From Talinum fruticosum (taxonomy: Eukaryota; Streptophyta; Magnoliopsida; Caryophyllales; Talinaceae), in contig JAITYX010000003.1 in the NCBI GenBank assembly GCA_021018815.1, forward strand, positions 8,058,501-8,122,500: a stretch of 64,000 nt of DNA, written 5' to 3'. Below are positions 33,096-45,222 of this stretch, in pieces. The notes under the pieces are model-generated. The model was given only the letters and a program-made list of their open reading frames with translations. It was not told the DNA's origin and made no database searches. A program made the position numbers and the translations under genes. Every line of letters begins with the position of its first letter. Within the stretch, counting starts at the first letter, position 1.

Positions 33096-33851
33096 GTTAT
33101 TCATAGAAAATCTCTCACTCTCATTTGACCTGATGTTCTTTGTTGATCCTCATGGAATACCTATAGGCCACCACCGAGTCCTTAACCTCTAACCATGTCG
33201 GCAGCCCGAGTCTCAATCGTCCGCCATACTTATCGACAATCTCCAATTGAATGACTCCGGCCTCCATTATTGGAGTTTTTATCCTTGGAATTGGGGTAAG
33301 TCCTTTGGTCATGTTAAAACTTAGCTAAATCAATTAGAATGGCTTAAACTCCTTTATTTCATTCCCCAATAGTTCAAATTGCATCCCATCGTTGTTTTAT
33401 AGACCCTCGTCCAAATTGCCCCTAATTTGAACCCAATATTAGAACTTAATGTCTAAACAAATGTAGAAATCAATTCTCATAAAGAATCAATCTCGCTTGA
33501 AACCAATAGGTAATATCAACGGCAGATGGAGAAAATTAAAATTTTGGTTGCTTTCGTTAAATCTCTCTTTAAGTTTTCTAGGTGGTTCAATATTAGGATT
33601 TTTTTTGGGGAGGGGTTTAAATTATTTTACTTTTTCCGGCCATTCAAAATATACCCAGTGGTCTTGTTTTTAGTTCATTGTCCTTGTCAATTTCTCGTTC
33701 TCGTTGCCGCTTTTATCTTTTATTTCAAGTAATATATGAGTTAATTCAATGCTTGTGTATGAGGCTCCTATAATTAGCTTTGGATGAGGCTAGTCTGAGT
33801 CACTATTCTATTTCATTTACAAGTGGTAAGGTTTGAGCTTGCTGCCCACCT
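33096..33851. other. Unassigned flank of Harbinger-like element
   Basis: A 63-codon minus frame at 33121-33312 has no recognised homologue. The rest shows no feature. Confidence 0.3.
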
Positions 33852-33867
33852 TTGAACGATGCTAATT

Positions 33868-34553
33868 TTTTTATTTTTTTTTGAAAAGGTAAGTACAACA
33901 ACTAATAGGTAACTCTTTTCGCAAGGGTTCTACCTAAGTTGTCCTCCATAGAAATGGAGAGAAGAGAAGAAGAGGGGATAGAAAACCAAACTAAAGTAGA
34001 ATAAATACAATGACCAAGCTTGGCTACCTAGTCAGCAGCTCGATTCCCTTCTCTAAATATGTGATGAATAAGAACTTGGTCGCACATCCGAAGGAAACAA
34101 TGAGTGTCTTGAATCGATTGTCCTGGATTTCCCAAGGAGCCTCGTATTTCACCTTTAATTGCTTTAATGACCGTCGATTATCTCCTTCCAAAATGATAGG
34201 ACGAAACCCCGCTTGAACCGCTGCTTTCACACCATTTCTCATGGCAGTAGCTTCTACTATAAGAACCGAGGATGGCCCCAAATTTGTTGCTCCAGCTGAA
34301 GAAACCTCGTCGTCCCAACTTCGATGACGAAGCCTCCTGCCGCCGCCGAAGAAAACCTTGAACCGTCAAAGTTGACTTTGATAAATCCTCCAGTGGTTTG
34401 TGCCAACAGATCAAATGGTTAGAAGTGTTGGCATGTAGTGAAGGGGAAGGTGGGGATGGGTTGAAATGTTGATCTAGTATGCTCCTAGATTGCCATTCAG
34501 CCCAAGATGATTTGGCTCGCAGGATTGTAGCAATGGAATTTAAAGATCCATTG
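33868..34553 (-). mobile_element. 5'-truncated LINE with RNase H, 16-bp target duplication
   Basis: TTGAACGATGCTAATT at 33852-33867 and TTGAACGACGCTAATT at 34554-34569 flank the insertion, with one mismatch. A T-rich run at 33866-33882 is the poly(A) tail of a minus-strand copy. The minus-strand frames encode an RNase H of the type appended to plant L1 ORF2: VNFDGSRFSSAA, a VEATAMRNGVKAAVQAGF helix, PIILEGDN and a decayed FREGNRAADW. A linker (ILRAKSSWAEWQ) precedes it. One or two frameshifts separate the parts. Only the 3' 0.7 kb inserted, which is usual for LINEs. Confidence 0.85.
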
Positions 34554-34676
34554 TTGAACGACGCTAATTATATGCCTAGCATCTTGAATTATTTTGTAAA
34601 TATAAATAGGCATTTAGCAACAACCTAATTGTATTTGAAAGTGCAATTCCATTATCATAGTGAAATTAGCAACTCG

Positions 34677-34802
34677 TGAAAGATAATGGCGGAATGACTC
34701 ACCAATATGTGAGTCCGGCATTCTATATATATGAAGATAATACGTAAAAATAATTTACAATTATTTTATGTACAATAATATCTCTAATACTCTATTAGCA
34801 AC
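34677..34802 (-). repeat. 3' LTR of copia element 2
   Basis: Plus strand TGAAAGATAATGGCGGAATG to TCTATTAGCAAC. The 13-base sequence ATTAGCAACTCGT occurs both just outside its start (34665-34677) and across its end (34794-34806). Confidence 0.8.
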
Positions 34803-36785
34803 TCGTTGAGAGGATAACCCTTTAGTAAAGATGTCCGCAATCCGAGAAGTATTAGGAATATATCGCACAACGAGATCTCTATCAGCAACCCGTTCTCGAA
34901 CAAAGTGATAATCCATAGCTATATGTTTGTTACTGGTCGTGATTGACCGGATTGGCAATCATATATGTAGCACCGATATTGTCACAATATAACCGCACAG
35001 GAGTGGCAAGGGTGATACCAACATCAAACAAAAGCTTGTGAAGCCAAAGTGTCTCAAAGAATCGTATAACCAAGAGCACGATACTCAGCTTCAGTGGATG
35101 ATTTGGAGGTTGCTTTTTAGAATGCCAAGATATGAGATTAGGACCAAAATAAACAAGCATAGCCTCGTGGTAGAGCGACATGTGTCACGACAACCGGCCC
35201 GATCAAGCATCGAATAGGCAATAATGATTGATAGTGAAGAGGCAACACGAAGAAGAAGCCCATGGTCGAGAGTCCCCTGCAGATACTCGAAAATATGCTT
35301 CACAAAGCATGCAGATGAGTAAGTACGGGAGCATGCATAAATTGGGAAACTACATGCACAACATAAGCAATATCGAGTCGAGTCATGGTTAAATACTCGC
35401 AAGGCAGCCTACTATACTTCGCATCGAGAGGGATCAGCAAGCGCTCACCGTCCGTAAGGGATAGGGTGGTTCGAGCAGCGAGAATGAGTTTTAATAAAGG
35501 TACAAGTTTGAAGCTGAAATTTATGTAAGAGATCTAAAACATATTTCTACCGTGGTCGAAAATAAGCCGTAAGGAGATCGAACCACTCGAATTAGCCAAG
35601 AAAATAACTTCGGTTTCCAAGATCTTTCATGGCAAACCGACGGGCAAGGGAATCAATAAAAGACTACAGAGTAAGGTGGATGAACTACCAGTCAAAATAA
35701 TGTCATCCACATAAAGAAGGAGAATGAGGAAATGATTGCTAGTTTGAAGAACAAACATGGAGGTGTCGGCATTGCTACATACAAAACCATGAGACAGAAG
35801 GAAGTCGCTAAAGCGATGAAACCAGGCACGAGGAGCCTGTTTCAGCCATAGAGCGCCTTCTTAAGGCGACAAACATGGGTAGGGAAATCGGGATGAACAA
35901 ACCCAGGAGGTTGTTTCATATGAACTGTCTTAGTGAGATGGCCATGTAAAAAGGCATTCTTAACATCAAGCCGGCGAATGCGCCAATAAAAGGAAATAGC
36001 AAGAGTTAGAACCGCATCGAATAGTAGTAGGCTTAACGACGAGGCTGAAAGTCTCATGGTAATCAATACCTGGTTGTTGGTGAAACCCCGTGCTACGCAA
36101 TAGGGGATGAAGCGTACACAAGACCAAGGGCGAGAGGGAGAGGGAGCGGACGCAATGTCGAGCTTGGGAGAGACATGGGCCATAGACGTTGGGCTAGAGT
36201 TGAGACTCGACGAGGATGAAGAGGCTAAGGGAAGAGAATGAGACACCTCAACGGCGAAGAAGCAGGTTCGGACAACGTAGAAGGGAGGACCAAAGATTGG
36301 GTCGGCCCGGTCGTCCCAACAGACTGCACGGAGACCAAACCAGCAGTAAGAGGTGGACGACGAGACAACCGAGGCACGAGTCTGCAGGTGAGACAGAGTA
36401 TATCTTTTATCACAAAAGGAGCATTAGGAGACGAACTAGAGACAAGTTTAGGAAAATGATAAATGTTTTCATGAAATCGTACATTTCTACTCATATAAAC
36501 ACGAACTGCTAGAGGATCTAAACAACGATAGCCCTTATAATGAGGAGCATAGCCTAAAAAACACAAAGGAACGTAACGACGAGAGAGTTTATTGGATGCC
36601 TTTGCAACAAAATTTGGAAAACATGAGCAACCAAAAGGTTTAAGAAAACCATAATCAGGAGGACGACCAAATAAAAGCTCAAATGGAGAACGATTTTGCA
36701 ACACAGTGTAGGTAAACGATTGATCATATAGACAGATTGTAAGAGCAAGATCAAGCCAAAATTGAGCAGTGCATGGAAGCATCAA
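34803..36785 (-). pseudogene. Copia 2 integrase C-term, RT and RNase H remnant
   Basis: Minus strand: 36225-36785 covers the integrase end (QFWLDLALTICLYDQSF, NRSPFELLFGRPPDYGFLKP, CSCFPNFVAKASNKLSRRYV, CLFLGYAPHYKGYRCLDP-type sequence). RT blocks at 35842-36246 include LDVKNAFLHGHLTKTVHMKQ and PPGFVHPDFPTHVCRLKKAL. YVDD is encoded at 35702-35713. RNase H pieces at 34761-35181 include LYCDNIGATYMIANPVNH and DYHFVRERVADRDLVVRYIP, and FTKGLSSQ. Multiple frameshifts; RNase H is better kept than in element 1. Confidence 0.8.
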
Positions 36786-37785
36786 TTAAAAATGCACGAG
36801 TCATTTCCAAAATATGGCGATGCTTACGCTCAACACCCCATTCTCGTTGTTGCATATCGGGACAAGATTTTAGAAAAAGAATCCCTTTTGAAGAAAATGA
36901 GCAAAGAGAGTAGAGTTATCTAAAAGCCAAGGTGATTGCCAAACATCCGAATGTATTAATTCAAGAGAGGAAACAGATTGATGTTCCGCTAATGTAAAAG
37001 GAAGAGTATGTGACTTTGCCAAACGACAAGTCGTAGAAGTATCATGAAAACGATTTGTAAGTTTAACGATTTATTTATCCTAAGTAAATTCAAAACTCGA
37101 CCTCCACAATGTCCTAGTCGCCGATGCCAAGTATCGCCGGCCTCACTCGTGAGCTAGGTTAGCCGAAAGATGTGGTGTCTCAATGGGCGGATGTAAGGGA
37201 TAAACATTTGCTACACTGGTGGCGTGCAAAAGAACATCACCCGAGGTGTTGTCCTTTACGTAAACATAATCGGTATGAAAGGTGACATGACAATTATTAT
37301 CCGGACACAACTCGTTTGACCGACAGGAGGTTATGCTCGAAGTTGAGGCACATGATAAACGAGTTTTAAAAGAAGTGGCCAAGAAGCAGCTTGCAATGAC
37401 AAAGAACCAACATTAGAAATAGGTGACAAGGTTCCATTTCCAACCCGAACCTTAATAGGACCGGAGTAAGTAGATGTAGAAGATAGCTTACCATCGTCAG
37501 GCGTCATGTGAGAGGCCGTTGCTCGAATCAGATACCACAGCTTGTTCACCATTTTCAACCCGATTGAAAGTAGCAAATGCAGGAAATGCGGGTTGGTGAC
37601 GAGGTTGATAACAAATGGGGCAACTATCGCCAGAATGCCCCGTGAGCATGACAAATCTAGCAAACACAATGGGAAGACCGAAAAGTTAGAAGAAGAATTA
37701 GGACGGGGACCTAATATCCCTTCGTAATAGTTAGTGCCTGCGTGGGAGTAGTTAGTACACGAAGTAGAAGGACAAAAGTACAAGA
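36786..37785 (-). pseudogene. Copia 2 protease/integrase N-terminal remnant
   Basis: Minus-strand 37331-37783 carries the gag-end zinc-motif remnant, then a protease-like segment ATASHMTPDDGKLSSTSTYS and IKVRVGNGTLSPISNVGSL. The frame 37143-37382 continues the pre-integrase domain (ELCPDNNCHVTFHTDYVYVK). The integrase catalytic core present in element 1 at 22432-22821 is largely missing near 36900-36950, an internal deletion. Confidence 0.7.
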
Positions 37786-39121
37786 CAATGACCCAACCGA
37801 ATTACAAAATGCAGCACTGTAGGCACACTCCTAAGGGAGGCCTCGATCAAAAGAATTGTCATGCGGTGGGAGACTTGCTGATGGTTATTACGATGATTGT
37901 TGCGATTTCGATTGCGATTATTCCGACCCCCTCTTCCTTTGTCAGTAGTGGCTAGAGTTTCCTTTCCTGAGCCGGATGACCCCGAAGATGCACCCCTGAA
38001 TTGGAAGCATCACTCTTTGGTGCGTAGTAGTCGAGAGAAGGGAGGCGAATGCCCGATGCGCAGGGGTCACGAGCACGCCCAAATTAAGCCGTTGCTCGTA
38101 AAAGATAAGTTTGGAGCGCAGATCATCAAAAGTGTGAACACCAGGAAGTATAGAGTAAGCAAGTGACAAAGGTATGATACTCGAAGGGAGCCCAGCAGAT
38201 AGTAAACCGAATCGGCTCCAAGTTTGTAACAGGGACCGAATAGCAGCAAGTGAATAAGTTATGTTCTTAATGGTTCGGAGATAATCATCCATGGACTGAT
38301 TTTCCCCATTGAAACATGAGTAAGCATGCGTTTAAGGTCGAGAGCCCGAGCTAAACTAGCAAGTGTTAAACCGAGACTCTAAATGTTGCCAAATTTGAAG
38401 GGAACGAGGCAAGCTACGAACTTCACTCAAAGTTTCAGGGAAATAGTAGCAAAAATCCAAGCACGCAACAACCGATCAACTCGTAACCAATAAGAGTAAG
38501 TAAGATTTACAACCGAACAACCCAGTGGCAACAACTAAGTGATACGATGGTCGAGAAACAGAACCATCAAGCATACCACTAATCCGATGCATAATAATGA
38601 AGGAGGAAAATTGCCCTCGCCAAGATAAATAATCGTCAACCGAATGAAGAATAATCGTAACGTAATTAGTGATATTTATCGTCAAAGAGACGACTGGAAG
38701 GGACTGCAGACCACCCGGTGGCGGCGAGCAAAGGGGCCGGCAAGGAAGTCGTCGGCGGTGACCGGGAGACGACCGTGGCTATGGGCGGTCGCGGAGGACA
38801 CCGGCGACACAAAGAAGTTGGGACTCACCGATGTAGGCGACGTGCTCCGCACAAGAGGACCGTGAAGGACGCCGAAGGTGGCGGCAGAGCTCCGTGTTCT
38901 CGCCGAGGCGAGGAGGCGGCGGAAGGCGAACGCCGAAGAGGATGCAGCAGGGATGACGGAGGCGACGCTTGGAAAACCGAAACAGGGGTAGAAACCGTGG
39001 GAGAGGAAAAGGGAAGCACCGGCGAGAAGTGCACGGGGAAGCACCTACTGGAGGAGCAGGGAGGCGGCCGAGACGCCGGTGGCGGAAGCGGCCGGAGGCG
39101 AGTCGGAAGGAGGGCAACCAT
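37786..39121 (-). pseudogene. Copia 2 gag remnant with proline-rich leader
   Basis: A minus-strand ATG at 39121 (MVALLPTRLRPLPPPAS) begins the same Pro/Ser-rich N-terminus as element 1. The gag core is at 38476-38685 (TNYVTIILHSVDDYLSWRGQ, RISGMLDGSVSRPSYHL) and 37942-38292 (MDDYLRTIKNITYSLAAIRS, VTPAHRAFASLLSTT). Several frame changes. Confidence 0.75.
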
Positions 39122-39256
39122 GGAAGAGAGAGAAAACTAGGGTTGGGGTTTTAGGAGGATGGTGCACCGTGAGCAAAGAACAGGAAATTTATTTATTTAT
39201 TTTTTTGTGAGAGGGGTGGTCGCTCGGGTTGCACTCAAATTTTAGATCGAGCATTT

Positions 39257-39269
39257 GGCTTTGATATCA
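39257..39269 (-). other. Primer binding site, initiator-Met type
   Basis: The minus strand reads TGATATCAAAGCC right after the LTR's terminal CACA, matching TGGTATCAGAGCC with two changes. Confidence 0.75.
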
Positions 39270-39399
39270 TGTGAAAGATAATAGCGGAATGACTCACCAA
39301 TATGAGAGTTTGACATTCTATATATATGAAGATAATACGTAAAAATAATTTACAATTATTTTATGTATAATAATATATCTAATACTCTATTAAGCAACA
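39270..39399 (-). repeat. 5' LTR of copia element 2
   Basis: Plus strand TGTGAAAGATAATAGCGG to TTAAGCAACA, a clean TG...CA unit of 130 bp. The reference for this family's ends. Confidence 0.85.
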
Positions 39400-40899
39400 A
39401 TTATGAAACTACTCAATGTTCCGGTAAGCGCCATTGGTGAAAGTCAATCCCAAGAATACAAGTCACATACCTAAAAGACAAGAATGATATATGTAATATA
39501 ATATATATTGACTTTCCTTGGTTAATTTTGTGTGATGTTTTCTATTCTTTTAATTTATACTTTTATTGTCTTTGTAGAAATATGATTGGCGGTTATGACC
39601 AACGTACTCATTGATGAAGTTAACAATATGAACATACTAAATGAATTGAAAGACAACAATTTAATCTCCAATTCAATCCTCAATTCAATCAAGAAAATCA
39701 AGATAATCAGGAATTATCGTTCTTACTTCTTCTTCCTCTTCTGTTTTAACTTTAATTCAGGCACCAAATAATCAATTTCCAACAAACGGCGCCGGAAAAG
39801 GGAATATAAAGAAAAACATTTGCAAAAATTAGAAGGTTTCGCTAGATTGAGAGCGAGAAGAAGAGTTTCTTAGGGTTTGGCAAGATTGACAACGAGAGAT
39901 TGAACCGACAATTAAACAAAAAGCAAAAGACCCATCAGATTGAGAGCGAGAGGATTGAGAGACAATAAAAAACAAGAATCAATACATGAGAAATCGAGCG
40001 AGCAATTTCAACAGCAATTCGAATCCAGGCTAGATTGAGCAAACGCAGCGTGTGGCCAATGAGAGGGATTGGGCGGCGACCGGTGACAGCGACTGGGAAA
40101 CGGCCGGCGACAGCGACTGGGTGAGGGCGAGCAACAGTTGGGACGTGATTTTCAGAATTGGGGGTGACTGGCCGACTATGTTGAACGATGTAAGCAGTGA
40201 AAATGAAGACAGGAATTCACCTTATTTTGTATAATTTTAATTATCACAATTTCATTTTTATTTATTTTATTTGACAAATTTATTTAAATTATTAATATTT
40301 TTATTGTAATTTCTCATATCTTTATATCAAAATTTCATCTTATTTTATACAATTTTATATTTTTTATAATATAAATAAATACAATAAAGAAGAATTTTGA
40401 TATTCAAATAAGAGAAACAAAATCAAAATACAAATAATATTTTTTGAAAAAGTACCAAATAACAAGAAATAAATAAATATGAAATCAAAATTTCTTTTAA
40501 TAAATATCGTTATTTTAGACCTTATATTTTAATTTGAATTTTTATAATCATATTAAAAAGTGACATTTTCCTCACGTTATAATATAAAGTGATATTTTTA
40601 TTTTGTCCACTATAATCCAAATCATTTTAATTTGAGTTTTTATAATCATATCAAAAAAGTGGACAAAACAGAAAATGGTAGCATAATAGATTATAATAAG
40701 GTATTCAATTTTTATTTTACTTTTCTATTTTCTCATATTATGAAGAAAACGTTTTATACCAACTCAGGGAAAATTCACTTGATAATTTATCAATTTTTTT
40801 ATTCTTATTATATCTTGTACACTTTTTATATGCATTTTATATCTTACATGCAACACTTTCATTTAAGTAATACATTCTAAATAAAACGAGTGCAACAGT
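39400..40899. other. Unassigned; leader-like GC patch at 39780-40200
   Basis: No gene is supported. The patch carries repeated GATTGAGAGCGAGA and GACAGCGACTGGG units; the 60-codon frame over it is a by-product. The rest is very AT-rich. It may be the interior of the DNA transposon ending at 41126. Confidence 0.3.
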
Positions 40900-41126
40900 T
40901 ATAAATAGTGGTGGACTTATCATCAAGAATGTAATATCTATCAATAATGTTGCATTTGACATAGAAAAAGTGCAACAATGATTGAAAAATGTTGCAATAG
41001 ATACTTAATGACAACAATTTTTTTTTTCAAATTGTTGCATTAGGTATAAAGTTTACACCTAATGCAACAAATACAAAAGACGTTGCATGTGAATTATTGC
41101 ATTAGATTCAATTTGTAGTAGTACAA
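40900..41126 (+). mobile_element. CACTA-like right terminus with TGCAAC subterminal repeats
   Basis: Ends ATTCAATTTGTAGTAGTA, near the GTAGTG end of CACTA elements. The 200 bases before it contain TGCAAC/GTTGCA at least eight times in both orientations, a subterminal repeat array unlike that of the 43848 family. The left end was not identified. Confidence 0.5.
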
Positions 41127-41779
41127 AGTTTTGGACCTTTTTGCCACTTTTTCTCCCATTAGCCATTGAGTAATGTTTTTTGACGCACATGTCCTTATGT
41201 CAAGGATTATGTGCTTAATGTCATTATTCAACCTCTTAACTTACTATTACCAGTTAAATAATTTTTAGTTTATATTTTCGGTTCCAAAAGGATTTTAAAA
41301 GGCAAAAAAAAAGACTCCCTGGGTTTTGGGTGCATTTAGTTGATCAAAATAAAAATACTCTTCTTCCTTAGTTAAAACTCTCACCTTTGAAGGACGAAGC
41401 TTGTGTGAAGGATTAGGATTTGGAAAGTTGACAAAGATAATCGATTGAAGATCGCTAATAAAGAACTAAAATTTTGACAGAAGAATAATGTAGTTGAGAT
41501 AAGTTTTTCTTATGAGTTTTATGTTGAAAATTGTGGAAAAAATAAAAAAAATGGCTAAAAATTGTCCTATTTGAAAAGGATTATCTAAAAACTGAGGGCT
41601 AAATAAAGTCTTTGTTTTTATATATGAACATTAGTAATTTAGGACTTACTTTGATTTGGGAAGTTAGAATCTGAGAGTTGCATAATACATTTGACTGTTG
41701 ATTTGAAATGAGAGTTCAATTATAATTTTATATGTTGGTTTTACTCGATATCTATTAAGAGTGCATTGCATGCACACCA
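41127..41779. other. Upstream region of MULE pseudogene
   Basis: AT-rich with no coding frame. Presumably the MULE's 5' part, but no terminal inverted repeat was recognised. Confidence 0.3.
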
Positions 41780-43847
41780 TGGTGGCACATTTGTTTTGAC
41801 TCCTTAGTTAGTATATCTTTAATAAGTGGTACATGTGGTGCATGTTGACCTAGACTACTTAAGTGTAGATAATGTCAAACAGATTATGGCTGTTGAACTA
41901 GGATATGCTGAGAATATGATAGGTAGAATTTACTTAAGAAGGCCAAATATGTCTTTTGAGCAGAGTTTGGTAGGTATAAAAAGTGACAAAGAGGTTAGGG
42001 AGGTCATTTGATTAAGCTTAAAAACGCCTTTTGTAGAGTTGTATGTTGAACATAGTGATGTTGACAATTGGACTTAAATGCTTCTTCTAGTGATGATGAT
42101 AATGATTATATAGTTGACTCTGATGTAAATTATAAGGGTAGTGATGAGAAAATTAGGGAGGTGAAGGAAAAAGTTAGGGATGCGAGAGAGGAGGAGAGAA
42201 TACTTTTACAATACACATGAAATGCTAATTGTTATGATGAATTAAATGAAATTTACCAAGACTATGATGATGCAATAGTCCATATGTTAGTGACTCGAAG
42301 ATGATACTGGCTATGGGAGAAAACAAGATAAGAGACCTCCATACCCTAGGTATAACTCTGTTAAGACTCTTGTTACTCGTTGAATTGATTATGAGGATGA
42401 AGTTTACTATGAAAAGGCAACTTAGAAAAGCATTTGATGACTATAGAATAGTTAATGGCTATGGCATCCACATAATCAAGAGTGATGATATAAGGTTCAA
42501 AGCTATGCGAAATGGATTTGGATATGAATGAAAGTTATGGGTTTTACCAATCTCGAAGAGAAATAATAGCGGATCAAAGTCATAAGCACAACTTACACTT
42601 GCATTCCTTTTAATTTTGAGAAGGAAAAAAGAAAAATATCAATTGATTGAATTGCAAACAACTTTATTAATAGGGGTAGGAAAATCCTAGTGTGAAGTTG
42701 AGAGAGATCATAACCATGGTGGAGGAAGAGCTTAATTATAAGTCATCCAATAAGTTGTGTACAAATGCAAAGAATTTGGCACTATCACTAATTGTTAGGT
42801 GATTATAAGGGCCAATTTTCGCAAGTTAAAGATTATTCCTTGGAGATTTTGATCAAAAACCTAGGGAGTTGTAATTAACATAGAGGAATCAAGATAATCA
42901 ATGAATTTTTTAATGGGATTTACAAATATCTTGATGCCTTAAAAAGGGGATGCAATAGGGATGTAGACAGATTCTATCAGTAGATGGTTGCTTCATATAG
43001 GACCCTTAGAAAGGAAAACTATTGGTAGTAGTTGGGAGAGATGGAAACAATCAAATGTTTCCTATAGCTTGAGATGTAATAGAAAGGGGAAGACTTTGAG
43101 AGATGGAGATGGTTTCTAGGATTGCTTATAACATACATTGAATTAGGTGATGATAAAACCTTGATATCAAATCAACATAAGGGATTAGTTAAGGCTACAA
43201 GCACTGTTGCTTTCGCATGCTAAGCATAGGCTATGTGCCAAACATGTGTATTCAATTTTTTAAAAAATATACAAAGGAGTGAAATATATAGAGATATTCT
43301 AGAGAATAGCCAAATGTACGACTCAAGCAAAATTGAAGAACAATATGAATGAAATGCTAGCATTTCATTTAGCAGACTTAGTCTGTTTCGCTAGATAAGA
43401 ACCCACAACATTGGTGTAGATTGTTCTTTAGAAAGGATGCCAAACGTTACTCGGTGGTTGATAACATGACAAAGATCGTAATTGGCTTCATTTTGGAGTT
43501 GATAAACTTCATAATATAGCTTACACAATCCTAGTTAATAGCTTTTAATTTATGTTATCTTAATTTTAATATATTATTTTCTATTTTTATTAAATAAATA
43601 TTTTAGGGAAGATACAAGCCTATTATGTCCATGTTAAGAACAATTTTTGAACAAGTCATATCAAGGGTTGCTTCAAAATAAATATTTGCTAAAGGATATG
43701 AACAGAATTTACCCAAGGATATTAAAGAAATTTGAGAATGAGAAGGACAAATCTAGATGGTGGAGAGCTTTAAGAATTGGAAATGTGAAATATATTGTGA
43801 GTCATGGAGTAGATGACTTTGTGGTGATTATAATGGAAAAGACTTGT
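41780..43847 (+). pseudogene. Mutator-like (MULE) transposase, decayed and interrupted
   Basis: A MULE transposase cuts and pastes its element. Plus-strand pieces occur in order: DNVKQIMAVELGYAENMIG and DKEVREVI (41826-42011), an acidic stretch DYIVDSDVNYKGSDEKI (42100-42160), the MuDR-type domain QLRKAFDDYRIVNGYGIHII (42420-42480), VVVGRDGNNQMFPIA (43020-43060), the transposase core ERWRWFLGLLITYIELGDD and HAKHRLCAKHVYSIF (43095-43260), DAKRYSVVDNMTKIV (43430-43490), and PRILKKFENEKD near the SWIM-side (43700-43850). Many stops. The frame ends at EKTCH exactly where the CACTA element starts at 43848, so the SWIM zinc finger and the 3' end were cut off. Confidence 0.8.
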
Positions 43848-44160
43848 CACTACTACAGGAACCACCGTTAACTACAGCTTAAAAATGACCTTTAATGACG
43901 GTTAACTAGCATCGTGTATGTGGCCGTCGTTGTATGTATCATCTTTGATTACGGTTCAACAACCGTAGTAAAGATAACCTATGACGACGATTGTGATGCA
44001 AAAACCGTCATCATAAGTAACTATATGACGACGATTTTCCGTAAAGAACCATCGTCATATATTTAAATATCATGACGGTTCTTACATTAGAACCATCGTC
44101 ATAGGTAATGTTTAGGCAGGTCATATGACAACGGTTCTAGTGTAAGAACCGTCGTCATAG
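43848..44160. repeat. CACTA terminus and subterminal repeats
   Basis: The terminal CACTACTACAGG is followed by GTTAACTACGG-, ATGACGACGATT- and TGACGGTTCTTACATTAGAA-type motifs in both orientations. In En/Spm such repeats bind the element's own protein. Confidence 0.8.
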
Positions 44161-44734
44161 GTCTGCATTTTTTAATAGTTTTTTTGTTTTTTCCGTCCCC
44201 TATACAAATACACTCCAAAATACATCACAACTTACACAACAATAAACCAACAACCTCAATTTTCCAACATAATACAAACAATTTCCAACTTACTACAACC
44301 ACAACAAAGTTCCGTCTCGAACAAGTTCACAACACAGCTCCATATTTCACATTTAAATTCAAGGAAAGAATATATTACAAAGACGTGAACATAATAATAC
44401 AAAGAGTACTCTTCTTTAAGTATTTAAATGCAAAAAGTTCATCTCTCCTCTTGAATCTTTGTGTTATGAACTGATTTCAATGTTTTTTGCCCCAAGAAAA
44501 ATCTCTATTTTTCTAATAAAGTGATGCTTTTGTAGTAGATTTAGTTATGTGATTGTCTTTATGACGATATTGCTTGCTTGGAGTTGTTGCAGAGGTAGCC
44601 TGGACAACATATATACATCATATTTGCAGTCCACACTACCTCTTGTGAGATTGACCATCGTGAATCCCATCTCATCAACTCGGACACCGTTGTTATTGTC
44701 AGCCTATTTGCACCGGAAAATAGGCTCACTGAAG
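44161..44734 (-). other. CACTA 3' untranslated region
   Basis: Shared in inverted orientation with 18487-18960. No domain; it follows the DUF4216 frame. Confidence 0.6.
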
Positions 44735-45079
44735 TCAACATAGTCTAGCTTCCATATCTCCTCGATGACACTCGTAATATGATATTTTAGTTACAACGGG
44801 ATTTTTGTCCTTGGAGCTAGAAACATGAAGTGCATGAGCCTCCAATATGACCTCACTATTATGCGAGATGCTCCTATTATCCCGGCTCTTTGTGTAAAAA
44901 GAGTATCCATTGATGTCATACCCACGATAAGATATGACTTCCAACTGCGGCCCTCTAGCCAAGCTCACTAATGTTTGCTGGATATGTTCTCGTGATTCTT
45001 TCAATTGGCTAGTGATCACTCTATCTCTCGAACCATTTGACAAATGTGCAATTATGATGAGCCAGTATCCAAGTCTCAT
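44735..45079 (-). pseudogene. CACTA DUF4216-like region
   Basis: The minus-strand 114-codon frame contains LARGPQLEVISYRGYDINGY, SFYTKSRDNRS and EAHALHVSSSKDKNPVVTKI. These are the core of the DUF4216 domain found at the C-terminal part of plant CACTA proteins (LARGP...YNGYDINGYTFYT). Function unknown; always transposon-associated. The C-terminal continuation (SYYECHRGDMEARL) is frameshifted. Confidence 0.8.
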
Positions 45080-45222
45080 TTTTTCCTCGATACTTGTCTC
45101 CTTATGAGGGATTTATGCTCATCAATGAATGGCTGCATTTCATCGCTGTTTTGTAGAATATAAAGATGTGCTTGATCCCTTATATCTCGATTGATTGTTA
45201 GAACCGTCGGCCCCAGCTTTCC

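Larger units (their letters stand above)
34677..39399 (-). mobile_element. Ty1-copia element 2, short LTRs, decayed
   Basis: 4.7 kb, same family as 19994-25277. LTRs are 126 and 130 bp. Domain order on the minus strand: PBS (39257-39269), gag, protease, integrase, reverse transcriptase, RNase H. Compared with element 1 it lacks several hundred bases, mainly in the integrase core (around 36900) and between RT blocks. No simple target duplication: ATTAT follows the right end but ACTCG precedes the left one. Confidence 0.85.

Noticed and set aside
38718..39140. 140-codon plus-strand Arg/Gly-rich frame
   Set aside because: Antisense to the copia gag leader, which has a family match on the minus strand in both copies.
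40052..40234. 60-codon frame with GDSDW repeats
   Set aside because: Composition of a short repeat; no relative recognised.
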